DNA from: Acinetobacter bouvetii
GTDB taxonomy: Bacteria > Pseudomonadota > Gammaproteobacteria > Pseudomonadales > Moraxellaceae
Length of the DNA stretch: 64,000 bases
Direction: 5' to 3'
NCBI RefSeq assembly: GCF_902753875.1
Contig: NZ_CADDTS010000049.1
Span: 55,868-119,867 of the forward strand
In this document: positions 1 through 7,713 of the stretch, one piece after another
Layout: each line of letters starts with the position of its first letter
Numbering within the stretch: position 1 is the stretch's first letter
Translations under genes and position numbers: made by a program
The notes under the pieces: model-generated
What the model saw: the letters and a program-made list of their open reading frames with translations, nothing else
Told to the model about the DNA's origin: nothing
Database searches by the model: none

Positions 1-173
1 TGAGTAAAGAATCACTCAATATAAAAATAAGATATTGATAATTATATAATTAATATTAGATATAATAATATTAATAACCTGTTAAGCCAGATCCACGACT
101 CAACAACGAATCGACAAGACTGGCATAGCCTGAATTACAGTAAATTACTCAACATGGATCAGCTAAAGTTAAT
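1..173. other. AT-rich intergenic DNA at the window edge
   Basis: Very AT-rich stretch downstream of the minus-strand gene at 174-1331. I see no convincing coding region, RNA or strong hairpin here. Confidence 0.4.
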
Positions 174-1331
174 TTATTTTCTGGACTTCGATTTAAACGT
201 TAAGCTAATATCTCGATCTGAAGTCTTATTGACCAATAGACTTTTCAACGTTTGCTTTAACTCAGGCGGATCATAATATTTTTCAGATTTGGTCAGATAA
301 CCAATCACCCTTTTTTTAAACTGCTCTCGCTCTTTGTCGTTACTTGCTTTGATATGACAAAAACTTTTTTTAAATTTTGCTGGGGCAGTTGCAATATGAG
401 CATGGTGACATAGACCTTGTCCATGCGTAATCTCTTCACACCAATAAAAGTTTAAAGCGTGTTGAAGAGCATTCATCTCCCCGACATCTTGGGTTGGAAA
501 AATAAATATGATTCGATAATACAACCCACTCTTTGCATTTGACCATTCCCACTTACCAATATACCCGATTGCTCGTCTCAGTGGGTCTACATTTCTCGCA
601 TTGTTGAGAAATTTGGTTTTGAGCTCTACTAAGCTCATGGTCTTTTGGTCTGGAAAAGTAATTTGCAGTGCACCACTAACTAAACCAAACTCTAAACAAA
701 CAAATGTCAAATCACCATTTTGATGAAACAACTCATCAATGTAATTCCCATATTCACGGTATTTGGTTTGTGTCTTTTTGACTATTTTTTTTTCTGAATC
801 AATAAACTCTTTCACATTGAGAGCTGATCTCAAGTGATTTACAAAATTATTAATATTTCTTCTGTGCACATATGTCAATTGGATATCGAGAACCGGAATC
901 TGCTCAATCGGTGTATTTGGGTAATTCTGTACAATTTCAGGCACTGTTTTCCAATCAGGTTGTTGATTCTGATGATGTAAAATATTAACAAAAGTCTGTA
1001 CATTTTGACTAAGGTGATGATAAGACGGGAAAAAAGTTTCCGTATTTACGGCTTGATAGTAAACAAAATCATATGGATTAAAACGATTCGATAGTGCTGT
1101 GGGAAAAAAATAAAAAGTTCCATCTGATGCTGGGACTGGCCGAAACAAATTACTCTTATATTTTGAAATATAAGCGATAAATTTCTCTATTTTGGCTGCT
1201 CGTTGAAAATTTTCATGATAAAGATTCGAAGTAAAACCCGTACTCTTTGTGTCAAAAAAATGAATATTTTGCTCCAATTCTTGTATGAGAATGTCAATCT
1301 CATCAATCAACTGATCTATCGAAATCTTCAA
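174..1331 (-). CDS. YagK/YfjJ-domain (inovirus Gp2-like) island protein
   Basis: This is a 385-residue protein starting at a TTG codon preceded by GGTGG six bases upstream. The C-terminal half (about residues 185-370) has the pattern of the YagK/YfjJ C-terminal domain, also called inovirus-type Gp2: a GYIGKWEW segment, then a hydrophobic strand YYRIIFIFP, then a spaced FYW...ITHGQG stretch. Such proteins are frequent on P4-like and other integrative islands near the integrase, and are suspected to act in replication or its control. That role is not proven. Neighbours are a small unknown gene and the integrase, all on the minus strand. I am fairly sure of the domain but not of the function. 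Confidence 0.6.
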   Translation of the reverse strand: MKISIDQLIDEIDILIQELEQNIHFFDTKSTGFTSNLYHENFQRAAKIEKFIAYISKYKSNLFRPVPASDGTFYFFPTALSNRFNPYDFVYYQAVNTETFFPSYHHLSQNVQTFVNILHHQNQQPDWKTVPEIVQNYPNTPIEQIPVLDIQLTYVHRRNINNFVNHLRSALNVKEFIDSEKKIVKKTQTKYREYGNYIDELFHQNGDLTFVCLEFGLVSGALQITFPDQKTMSLVELKTKFLNNARNVDPLRRAIGYIGKWEWSNAKSGLYYRIIFIFPTQDVGEMNALQHALNFYWCEEITHGQGLCHHAHIATAPAKFKKSFCHIKASNDKEREQFKKRVIGYLTKSEKYYDPPELKQTLKSLLVNKTSDRDISLTFKSKSRK

Positions 1332-1473
1332 GAAAAACCACCATTTTTACAATAACTTAATAGAAAATTAAAAATTAATAACCTAATTTAGTGTATATAA
1401 AAAACCAAAATAATTACTTGGATTTTAAATTTATGTATAAAAAAACATTCTACCCAATAAGACAATCATTTTT

Positions 1474-1758
1474 TTATTGAATTTTTTGTATGATTGTATT
1501 TAATTGGTCATCTCGTTCCTTAACATCATTAAAGTACCACTGAATTATCAAACCATTTATCATATTGAATTGAATGCCATATCTTAATCCCATATCACTT
1601 GGAATTTGGGTAAATTGTTGACTATAAACTTGATGCACACTAAAAGATAAAACCTGTGTTAAATTCACGATATGATTGATATGAAAATTAATATGTTGCC
1701 CATTTTCATCAATAATATTATCCAAATTAATAAAATTTACTGACGGGATTGCAAACAT
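1474..1758 (-). CDS. Hypothetical island protein, 94 aa
   Basis: I do not recognise this protein. It is 94 residues long, rich in Asn, Ile, Gln and Phe, with no membrane segment or clear motif. A good ribosome binding site (AAGGAT) lies about eight bases before the ATG, which supports it as a real gene. It lies between the YagK/YfjJ-type gene and the integrase, on the same strand, with gaps of about 140-160 bp that would allow separate promoters. Confidence 0.5.
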   Translation of the reverse strand: MFAIPSVNFINLDNIIDENGQHINFHINHIVNLTQVLSFSVHQVYSQQFTQIPSDMGLRYGIQFNMINGLIIQWYFNDVKERDDQLNTIIQKIQ

Positions 1759-1917
1759 TGTTAATATCCTTGTTGTTGTAAGAAAAAAGTTATTTTTAAT
1801 TTAAAAGTAAAAAAAATCTAGTCGTTTCAACCAGATTTTTAAAAAATAATTTTAAGAAATAAAGCATATGTTTACTTTTTTTTCATAGTATTGCATTATC
1901 CAAGACGAAGTTCCGAT

Positions 1918-3072
1918 TTAGCCTTTTAACAATTCGTCATTTAACCACTTTATTACCTGATCCCCATACCACTCCATTATCTTTACTCGCTCCTCCCAAT
2001 ATTGGGCACGGTTATATGCGGAACGGATTCTATTTTGGGGCACATGAGCAAGTTGACGTTCAATCGCATCAGGATTAAATAGATTTGACTCATTTAATAC
2101 GGTACTGAATAGTGAACGAAAACCATGAGTCGTCATACGACCTGCATAACCTGAACGCTTAATCACCTGTAAAATCGTCTCACTACGCATCGCTTCCTTG
2201 TTATTCAAGCGATGAGGAAATAACAAGTCTTGATTATGGGTCAAACGCAATGCCTGAAGCTCCTGGATCATCATATCAGTCAAAGGCACCCGATGAGGCA
2301 AACGGTTCTTCATACGCTCTTCAGGAATATCCCATTTACGTCCTGCTAAATCGAATTCCTCCCATCTCGCTTGAAGCAACTCACTTACACGTACACCCAT
2401 CAGCATGATCAACATAATGGCATGTTGTGTCTGGGCATCACTTGGATAAGCACGTACCTTCGCTAAAAATTGTGGCATTTCAGAAGCAGGTAAAGATGCA
2501 AGATTGGTGACTTTCTTTGATTTCAGAGCATAGACCAAATCACCTGCGGGATTATCGTAACGGTAGCCATGCGCAATCGCATACTTCATGACCATGCCAC
2601 ATCGTGACAAGGTGCGTTTGGCTACTTCTAACGATCCACGGGCCTCGATTTTCTTAATTGTTTTTAATATGTCAGGCGCAGTGATTTTATTGATACGCTG
2701 ATCACCTAATGAAATGTACAGTTCATCTAGAGAAGCTCGAACATTCAAAATATGTTTATGCGACCAGGTTTCTTTTTGGTTATGGAACCAGTCTTCTGCA
2801 ACTTCCCGAAAGAGTGGCTTGAGCTCTTCCATCCCATCTGCACGAGAAAACTTGTATTTAAGCTCATAGGCTAATTCACGAGCTTTTTTAAGTCCTATAT
2901 CAGGATATTGACCGAGAGACTCGGATCTGCGCTCCCCATTCACAGTGAACCGTAGATTCCAATATTTTTTCCCATTGGGGTTTACTTGTAGAGATAGGCC
3001 ATTGGAGTCTGAAAGACGATATTGTTTATCACGCGGTTGCGCCTTTTTACATTCTATATCCGTTAAAGCCAT
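1918..3072 (-). CDS. int: P4-type tyrosine integrase
   Basis: This 384-residue site-specific recombinase is of normal length for the P4/DUF4102 family. The N-terminus (about 1-90) is the arm-binding DUF4102 domain (MALTDIECKKAQ start, LSLQVNPNGKKYW). The catalytic domain shows the first Arg in GVRVSELL, the HGFR box (His-x-x-Arg), the downstream LAHVPQNRIRSAYNR segment with the expected His, and the nucleophile Tyr most likely in SAYNR. A ribosome binding site (TGGGGA) precedes the ATG. It probably integrates the island at ssrA. Only 31 bp of native upstream sequence remain before the Mu-like prophage, so its own promoter was probably cut off by that insertion. Confidence 0.9.
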   Translation of the reverse strand: MALTDIECKKAQPRDKQYRLSDSNGLSLQVNPNGKKYWNLRFTVNGERRSESLGQYPDIGLKKARELAYELKYKFSRADGMEELKPLFREVAEDWFHNQKETWSHKHILNVRASLDELYISLGDQRINKITAPDILKTIKKIEARGSLEVAKRTLSRCGMVMKYAIAHGYRYDNPAGDLVYALKSKKVTNLASLPASEMPQFLAKVRAYPSDAQTQHAIMLIMLMGVRVSELLQARWEEFDLAGRKWDIPEERMKNRLPHRVPLTDMMIQELQALRLTHNQDLLFPHRLNNKEAMRSETILQVIKRSGYAGRMTTHGFRSLFSTVLNESNLFNPDAIERQLAHVPQNRIRSAYNRAQYWEERVKIMEWYGDQVIKWLNDELLKG

Positions 3073-3098
3073 TAGATCTTTTCCCCACTAGCGATCGC

Positions 3099-3103
3099 TA
3101 TTC
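3099..3103. repeat. Target-site duplication, left copy (TATTC)
   Basis: TATTC directly precedes the prophage 5'-TG terminus at 3104. The same five bases follow the CA terminus at 35926. A 5-bp duplication is what Mu-family transposition produces. Confidence 0.85.
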
Positions 3104-3139
3104 TGTGACTTATTAATTCATTCTGCACTGGAGATATGC

Positions 3140-3173
3140 GGGAAGATTCGGGAAGTTCTGGGATAACGTGGGA
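3140..3173. repeat. Four GGGA repeats with exact 10-bp period
   Basis: GGGA occurs at 3140, 3150, 3160 and 3170, between end sites L1 and L2. The 10-bp spacing puts all four on the same face of the helix. Function is unknown; a bending or protein-array site at the transposon end is possible. Confidence 0.6.
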
Positions 3174-3210
3174 TGAAAGCTTGAGCTGATAAGCATTTGA
3201 GGAATTTTTT

Positions 3211-3243
3211 AAGGGCAAACCAGGTTGAACTTGATTTGCCCTT
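3211..3243. terminator. Inverted repeat in the left end, possible terminator
   Basis: AAGGGCAAA (3211-3219) pairs with TTTGCCCTT (3235-3243) across a 15-base loop. On the plus strand it is followed by TTTATTTT. It could insulate the prophage from outside transcription or end the leftward repressor operon. The loop is long, so this is uncertain. Confidence 0.4.
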
Positions 3244-3294
3244 TATTTTGCACTGAATTTTAAAAATTACCTGGCATGCTTATTTTTTTTGTTT

Positions 3295-3507
3295 TTATTT
3301 TGCACTAATAATACTGCTAGCTGCTGAACTGATTGCGCGATCAATTACATTATACAATTGCTCGTGATATTCCTCTGGATAGTTGCTATTCACATCAATT
3401 TCAAAAACTATCTGATCTAGTACTCTAAACTTCACACTTGTCTTAAATTCTTGAGGCTTGGAGGCCTCCATAAATTGCTGTACTAGACCGCTGGTACTGT
3501 CTGGCAT
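3295..3507 (-). CDS. Small prophage protein next to the repressor, 70 aa
   Basis: I do not recognise this 70-residue acidic protein. It starts three bases after the repressor stop codon and its ribosome binding site (AAGGAG) lies inside the last codons of the repressor gene, so the two are probably co-transcribed and translationally linked. It lacks a membrane segment. Being in the lysogeny operon, it is probably made in the lysogen, where a co-repressor or superinfection function would be plausible, but that is a guess. Its last codons overlap transposase site L3. Confidence 0.6.
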   Translation of the reverse strand: MPDSTSGLVQQFMEASKPQEFKTSVKFRVLDQIVFEIDVNSNYPEEYHEQLYNVIDRAISSAASSIISAK

Positions 3508-3510
3508 AAA

Positions 3511-4251
3511 TCATTTTCTCCTTTTGTATTCTTTATACTCGTTTAAAGTCTGTTGTTTCATTTCAGGTTTGCTATCGTACTGTTTATAAATATCTGTAAT
3601 CAATTCTGTTTTTGATTCAGGCGACATTACACGTCGCGAGTAATATAAAGCCACCTCAATAGTGAAAATCGCTAAAAGCAAGGTATCTTCATCAATATCA
3701 AGATTAATATTTTCTTCGGCCAATATAGCTTTATAAAATTTTAAAATAAATTCCGATTTATCATCTGGGTCCATCATTCGGTAAGTCGCATAGAGCGCAC
3801 CTTCCGTTGATTCATAGCAGGCTGTCAGTAGTTTGCGCAAATCCTGGTTATTTTCTGGCTGCTGAGGTTCTAGTGCGGTTTTAAATGCCAGTTTATCGCT
3901 ACTATCTACATTTTTCGCTTGTTTTGGTTTTATTTGAACAGCTTCAATTACGTACTTTTCCCTAGGTTGCTCCACCTTTTGCGAACTTTGCCCTTCTTTA
4001 AAAGGTTCTCTCTCCCCTGTCATTAACCATACTGGGTCTGCACCAGTTGCCTCGGCAATTTTATCGATGGTCTTTTTCTGTAATGAAGTACGGCCTTCTA
4101 CCCAAATTCCAGTAAAAGTTCCTTTTGATAAACCAACACGTGTTGCAAAGCTATAAGGTTTCTCAAGTTCCTCGGCTGTCATTAGCAATTTTATACGTTC
4201 TTTTAATGGATTATTCAGTTCCGAATTATTTTTTCCGAATTGAGAACTCAT
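3511..4251 (-). CDS. Phage repressor, helix-turn-helix N-terminus
   Basis: I chose the ATG at 4251 (246 aa) because AGGA lies about ten bases upstream. An upstream GTG at 4290 lacks a good ribosome binding site. Residues about 14-80 form a helix-turn-helix region (KERIKLLMTAEELEKPYSFATRVGL is the start, then SKGTF...GRTSLQKKTIDKIAEATG...WLMTG), as in CI- and BcepMu-type repressors. The C-terminal half (about 130-246) is helical with no S24 peptidase Ser/Lys signature seen, so RecA-stimulated self-cleavage is not indicated. Divergent from the Ner-like gene, it should hold the early promoter at 4351-4379 off through the GAACT half-sites. Confidence 0.75.
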   Translation of the reverse strand: MSSQFGKNNSELNNPLKERIKLLMTAEELEKPYSFATRVGLSKGTFTGIWVEGRTSLQKKTIDKIAEATGADPVWLMTGEREPFKEGQSSQKVEQPREKYVIEAVQIKPKQAKNVDSSDKLAFKTALEPQQPENNQDLRKLLTACYESTEGALYATYRMMDPDDKSEFILKFYKAILAEENINLDIDEDTLLLAIFTIEVALYYSRRVMSPESKTELITDIYKQYDSKPEMKQQTLNEYKEYKRRK

Positions 4252-4313
4252 GCCTGATCTGTCCTTTTGTGTACTTAATTTATAAGTCACTGTTTTAATT
4301 AATATTTAAAAAA

Positions 4314-4373
4314 GAACTAAAAAATAGTTCCTAAATTAAATTAGGAACTATTGACAGTTCTCTTTTAAGAACT
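4314..4373. promoter_or_regulatory. Operator cluster of GAACT/AGTTC half-sites
   Basis: Five half-sites alternate in orientation: GAACT 4314-4318, AGTTC 4326-4330, GAACT 4345-4349, AGTTC 4356-4360, GAACT 4369-4373. They form nested palindromes such as TAGTTCCTAA...TTAGGAACTA. They cover the rightward early promoter, so the repressor or Ner-like protein probably binds here. Which protein binds which site cannot be told from sequence. Confidence 0.65.
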
Positions 4374-4379
4374 TAATCT
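4351..4379 (+). promoter_or_regulatory. Early rightward promoter (Pe)
   Basis: A perfect -35 hexamer TTGACA (4351-4356) is followed 17 bp later by TAATCT (4374-4379) as -10. Two GAACT-type half-sites overlap the spacer. It would drive ner, the transposase and the early genes. Confidence 0.65.
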
Positions 4380-4381
4380 AG

Positions 4382-4411
4382 CGTTAGAAAGGGCAAACGC
4401 CCAATCTAACG
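4382..4411. repeat. Perfectly nested dyad in the early leader (CGTTAGA pair)
   Basis: CGTTAGA (4382-4388) and TCTAACG (4405-4411) flank GGGC-AAAC-GCCC. The arms are inverted and would also form an RNA hairpin in the early leader. It is one of the paired members of the CGTTAGA family. Confidence 0.6.
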
Positions 4412-4446
4412 GGTAAAAAAAATGCCAAATGGCAGGGAGGTTTTTC

Positions 4447-4728
4447 ATGGGAACAATGCAAATGCCCACTGAAAAAGTTTGGGACAGACATGCAATTAAA
4501 GCTGAAATTGAGCGTAAAGGTCATACCTTAACTTCAATTGCAACTTCATACGGCATGCCTGCCCAAACAGTCCGCAATGCCTTGGATAAACCAAGCAAAA
4601 GCGGAGAAATTGCTATCGCCAAATTTCTGGGAATGCCGGTTCATGAGCTTTTTCCAGATCGTTGGACTAAAGATAACAAGCGTATTTACCCACGTTGCAA
4701 CAAGATCAATTCGGCAGGTGAAGTATGA
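4447..4728 (+). CDS. ner: Ner-like DNA-binding protein
   Basis: The ATG at 4447 is preceded by GGGAGG six bases upstream, so I prefer it to the earlier ATG at 4429. The resulting 93-residue protein matches the Ner/Nlp family: WDRHAIKAEIERKGHTL, then the helix-turn-helix SIATSYGMPAQTVRNALDK, then FLGMPVHELFPDRW near residue 75. Ner in Mu is a small negative regulator of early transcription. Its stop codon overlaps the transposase start (ATGA at 4725), indicating translational coupling. The divergent repressor and shared operator region support a role in the lytic/lysogenic switch. Confidence 0.85.
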   Translation: MGTMQMPTEKVWDRHAIKAEIERKGHTLTSIATSYGMPAQTVRNALDKPSKSGEIAIAKFLGMPVHELFPDRWTKDNKRIYPRCNKINSAGEV

Positions 4729-6881
4729 AGACACACTACAGCGTTGCTGAATTGCTTGAGCTGAATTTAAGTGGCTTACCTAAAACTCGCAAAGGACTAG
4801 ATAAGTACTTATTACGCAACAGTTGGGAGTATAAAGAAGTTTCGTCCCGAGGCATAGGTGGAGTTCGCAAAGAGTATGCACCGCCGAGTAATTTTATGAA
4901 CCAGATTCATAATTTAGTTCTCATTTCAAAGGCCAAGGATGAATCTGTTCAAGAACTGGCAGTGGTGGAAACTGCTGCACCAGTAGCTCAAAACGTGGCT
5001 GAGCTGTTCAACTGGCAACGGGAAATTGCTGAAAACCGTTTATTTGTCGTGCGCTACATTCAGCAGCAAATCAAACAAGGTACTAAAAAGACACCGGCGA
5101 TCGAGCAATTTATTGCTGATGCTGAAGAGCTTTTGTTGCCTGAAGAAATGCAGCTTGCTGTTCAAAAAGCCAATGCCAAAGCTGGTGAAGGCCGTACCGT
5201 TTCACGTCGTAGCGTGTTCGACTGGGTTAAATCGGTAGAGGAAGCTGAACAACATAAAATCAATGTGATTAGTGTTCTGGCACCTAAAGCCCGTCGTTCA
5301 GATATTCCAGTCTGGGCAATGGATTTACTTAAGCTTTGGGCACAACCACAAAAACCGACCTTGGCTGCTGTGTTGGAATTACTTCCAAATTATTTAAAAG
5401 CCGATGTGCCTTGTCCTACCTACAACCAGGCATACCGTTTTATTAAAGAAAAAATGGGTAATGTTGAGGCGCAGCGCGGACGTATGGGCAACCGTGAGTT
5501 AAAGAACTTACAGCCTTTTATCCGTCGTGATACCGAGCAGCTTTTGCCAACTGATGTTTATACCGCAGATGGTCACTGCTTTGATGCGGAAGTTGCTCAC
5601 CCTATGCATGGTAAGCCTTTCCGTCCTGAGATTACGTCCATTATTGATGTGGCTACTCGTCGGCTGGTTGGTTGGTCTATTGACCTTGCGGAAAGTGGTT
5701 GGGCAGTACTGGATGCAGTACGTATGAGTGCCTGTGAATGCGGTATCCCTGCCATTTTTTATGTGGACAACGGTTCTGGTTATAAGAACCAAATGATGGG
5801 AGCAAAAGGCCGTGGTGTGATGGCACGTTTAAATACTGAAATGAGCCATGCCCTGCCATATAACTCCCAGGCCAAAGGCTTGATTGAACGTAGTCACCAG
5901 ACTTTATGGGTGAAGGCTGCCAAAAATTTACCGTCTTATATAGGTAAAGACATGGATGCTGAAGCCAGCAACAAGATGTTCAAGCTCACTCGTAGCGAAA
6001 TCAAACAGATTGGTGTTTCCAAGGGTCTGATGAGCTGGACTGACTTTCTGAATTATGCGGCTGAAGTAGTCAATAACTACAACAACAAACCGCATAGCAG
6101 TCTGAAACGCATTACCGATGCTGTGACCTTAAAGAAACGTCATCAAAGTCCGTTAGAAGCCTGGAACGAAGCGTTAGAAATGGGTGCTCCGATCGACTGT
6201 GTTGAAGACTGGGACGCAGAGGATCTGTTCCGTCCTTATGAAGAACGCAAGGTACGTCGTGGCGAGATTGAGCTGTTCGGGAACCGCTACTTTAGCCAGG
6301 AACTTGCTGAATACCATGGGGATACAGTTTGTGTTGGTTATGACATCCACAATGCTGACCGAATTACGGTGCGTGATGAAGATGGCCGCCTGATTTGTTA
6401 TGCATTCTGGAATGCCAATAAACGCAGTTACTTCCCGATGACCAAGGTTGAACAAGCTCGCCAGCGTCGTGCTGACGGACGTTTACGCCGCCTGGCTGTG
6501 AAGCAGGATGAAGTCTTGCAGGAAGTTAATCCACAGTTGGTTATTGAGCATATCGAGAATCAAACCGTTATTCCATTTAACCAAAACCAACATGCTGAAT
6601 TGATGGCTGAGCTGAATGCTTTGCCTATTTCAAAACCTAAAGATGGCGTGATTTATTTTAAAGAAGCCAGTGCATTGAAAACAGTGAACGATGAGATGCC
6701 ATCTATGACTGAAAGCAAAATTCAGAGATGGATTCGTTTAGACCAAAAATTTAACCGTAATGAGGAGATGAACGAAACAGACAAAACTTTCTGGGAATTT
6801 TTCCAAACCTCTAAAAAGTTTGGGGAACTTGAAGAAGAAGACGCTGAACTAAAAAGCTATTTAGCCCAGCGTCAGGGATAA
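4725..6881 (+). CDS. Mu-type DDE transposase (TnpA/MuA-like)
   Basis: The protein has 718 residues. Residues 1-60 look like the Mu-type winged-helix end-binding domain. The catalytic core has the DDE triad as D282 (in YTADGHCF), D348 (in FYVDNGSGY) and E388 (in AKGLIERSHQ). The C-terminal part (about 460-565) resembles the Mu transposase beta-barrel, with GNRYFSQELAEYHGD and a basic region after it. It should cut and join the prophage ends by recognising the TGCACT sites, helped by the ATPase encoded next. The layout is closer to Tn552/BcepMu transposases than to MuA itself, an inference from gene order. Two CGTTAGA copies 21 bp apart lie at 6151 and 6172. Confidence 0.92.
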   Translation: MKTHYSVAELLELNLSGLPKTRKGLDKYLLRNSWEYKEVSSRGIGGVRKEYAPPSNFMNQIHNLVLISKAKDESVQELAVVETAAPVAQNVAELFNWQREIAENRLFVVRYIQQQIKQGTKKTPAIEQFIADAEELLLPEEMQLAVQKANAKAGEGRTVSRRSVFDWVKSVEEAEQHKINVISVLAPKARRSDIPVWAMDLLKLWAQPQKPTLAAVLELLPNYLKADVPCPTYNQAYRFIKEKMGNVEAQRGRMGNRELKNLQPFIRRDTEQLLPTDVYTADGHCFDAEVAHPMHGKPFRPEITSIIDVATRRLVGWSIDLAESGWAVLDAVRMSACECGIPAIFYVDNGSGYKNQMMGAKGRGVMARLNTEMSHALPYNSQAKGLIERSHQTLWVKAAKNLPSYIGKDMDAEASNKMFKLTRSEIKQIGVSKGLMSWTDFLNYAAEVVNNYNNKPHSSLKRITDAVTLKKRHQSPLEAWNEALEMGAPIDCVEDWDAEDLFRPYEERKVRRGEIELFGNRYFSQELAEYHGDTVCVGYDIHNADRITVRDEDGRLICYAFWNANKRSYFPMTKVEQARQRRADGRLRRLAVKQDEVLQEVNPQLVIEHIENQTVIPFNQNQHAELMAELNALPISKPKDGVIYFKEASALKTVNDEMPSMTESKIQRWIRLDQKFNRNEEMNETDKTFWEFFQTSKKFGELEEEDAELKSYLAQRQG

Positions 6882-6939
6882 AGCGGTATTTGCCGTACCA
6901 CTTTAAAAACTACTTAACAACAATTTAATGGTGATTTAT

Positions 6940-7701
6940 ATGAACTCAAATGTCAATGCAATGGAGATGAGTGCTCCTGCTGGAATTGCACAGATCCGCA
7001 ATATTTCACAGTGCTATACCGCTGTGAAGCGTACCTTGGAGCGCAATCCGCTGTTGCCTGGTATCTCTGCATACTACGGCCCAAGTGGCTTTGGTAAGTC
7101 TACCTCTGCCAATTTCGTGGCAACCAAAACCAATGCTTTTTATGTACAGGTAAAAAGTACATACACGAAAAAAGCTTTCTTGCAGGCTTTGCTGCGTGAG
7201 ATGAGTATTCCTTATCCAGCAACTTTGTCTGAAATGATGGAACTGGCGAGTAGTGAATTGGCGAAGTCTGGTCGTCCTCTCATCATTGATGAATTTGACC
7301 ATCTTGTTGTTGGCAACAAGGTTGAAATTGTACGTGACCTTTATGAAGCCAGCCAAGGGACGTTTTTGATCATTGGTGAAGAAATGTTGGCACGCAAGCT
7401 GGAAAAATGGGAACGCTTTCACGGCCGTATATTGAACTGGGTGCCTGCCCTACCAGCCGATCTGTCTGACACCAAACTGCTATGCAGTATTTATGCACCG
7501 AAACTGGAGATTGAAGATCCTGTGCTTGAACAGCTCTTGAGTTCAGTACGTGGTTCAACCCGTCGGGTATCAACCAATCTGGAAATGCTGAATGAAACCG
7601 CACTCGAAAATGGGGTTAAACACATCAGTCTAAAAACCTTAAAAACATTGTTGCCTGAAGGCTTTGTTACTGGCGAAAGCCCTAAACCACGTAGTTTCTA
7701 A
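6940..7701 (+). CDS. Transposition AAA ATPase (MuB/TniB-like)
   Basis: I chose the ATG at 6940 because GGTGA precedes it at good spacing; the upstream ATG at 6928 has none. The 253-residue protein has Walker A GPSGFGKST (about residues 47-55) and Walker B LIIDEFDH (Asp about 117). MuB-like ATPases bind target DNA and activate the transposase. It lacks the long N-terminal DNA-binding extension of MuB and so resembles TniB or the BcepMu protein. It follows the transposase by 58 bp and very likely works with it. Confidence 0.88.
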   Translation: MNSNVNAMEMSAPAGIAQIRNISQCYTAVKRTLERNPLLPGISAYYGPSGFGKSTSANFVATKTNAFYVQVKSTYTKKAFLQALLREMSIPYPATLSEMMELASSELAKSGRPLIIDEFDHLVVGNKVEIVRDLYEASQGTFLIIGEEMLARKLEKWERFHGRILNWVPALPADLSDTKLLCSIYAPKLEIEDPVLEQLLSSVRGSTRRVSTNLEMLNETALENGVKHISLKTLKTLLPEGFVTGESPKPRSF

Positions 7702-7713
7702 GGATTGTTGTAA

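Larger units (their letters stand above)
3104..3310. repeat. Prophage left end: transposase-type binding sites L1-L3
   Basis: Three inward-facing sites with core TGCACT are visible. GCACT lies at 3125-3129 (L1, in ATTCTGCACTGGA), 3250-3254 (L2, in TTTTGCACTGAAT) and 3302-3306 (L3, in TTTTGCACTAATA). L2 shares TTTATTTTGCACTGAAT with the middle right-end site. L3 lies inside the 3' end of the gene at 3295-3507. Multiple end sites bound by the transposase are typical of Mu and Tn552/Tn7-like elements. Confidence 0.75.

Noticed and set aside
2627..2633. TCTAACG in the integrase gene
   Set aside because: One of only three copies outside the prophage (others near 51106 and 52647); this matches chance expectation and was used as background.
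4546..4734. Minus-strand ORF opposite the ner gene and similar ORFs opposite the transposase, tape measure and others
   Set aside because: They are mirror frames of well-supported genes without ribosome sites or motifs.
5374..5385. GGAATTACTTCC inside the transposase gene resembles the late-promoter palindrome
   Set aside because: It is within coding sequence and has T instead of A/G after GGAA, so it does not fit GGAARTNNTTCC and precedes no transcription unit.
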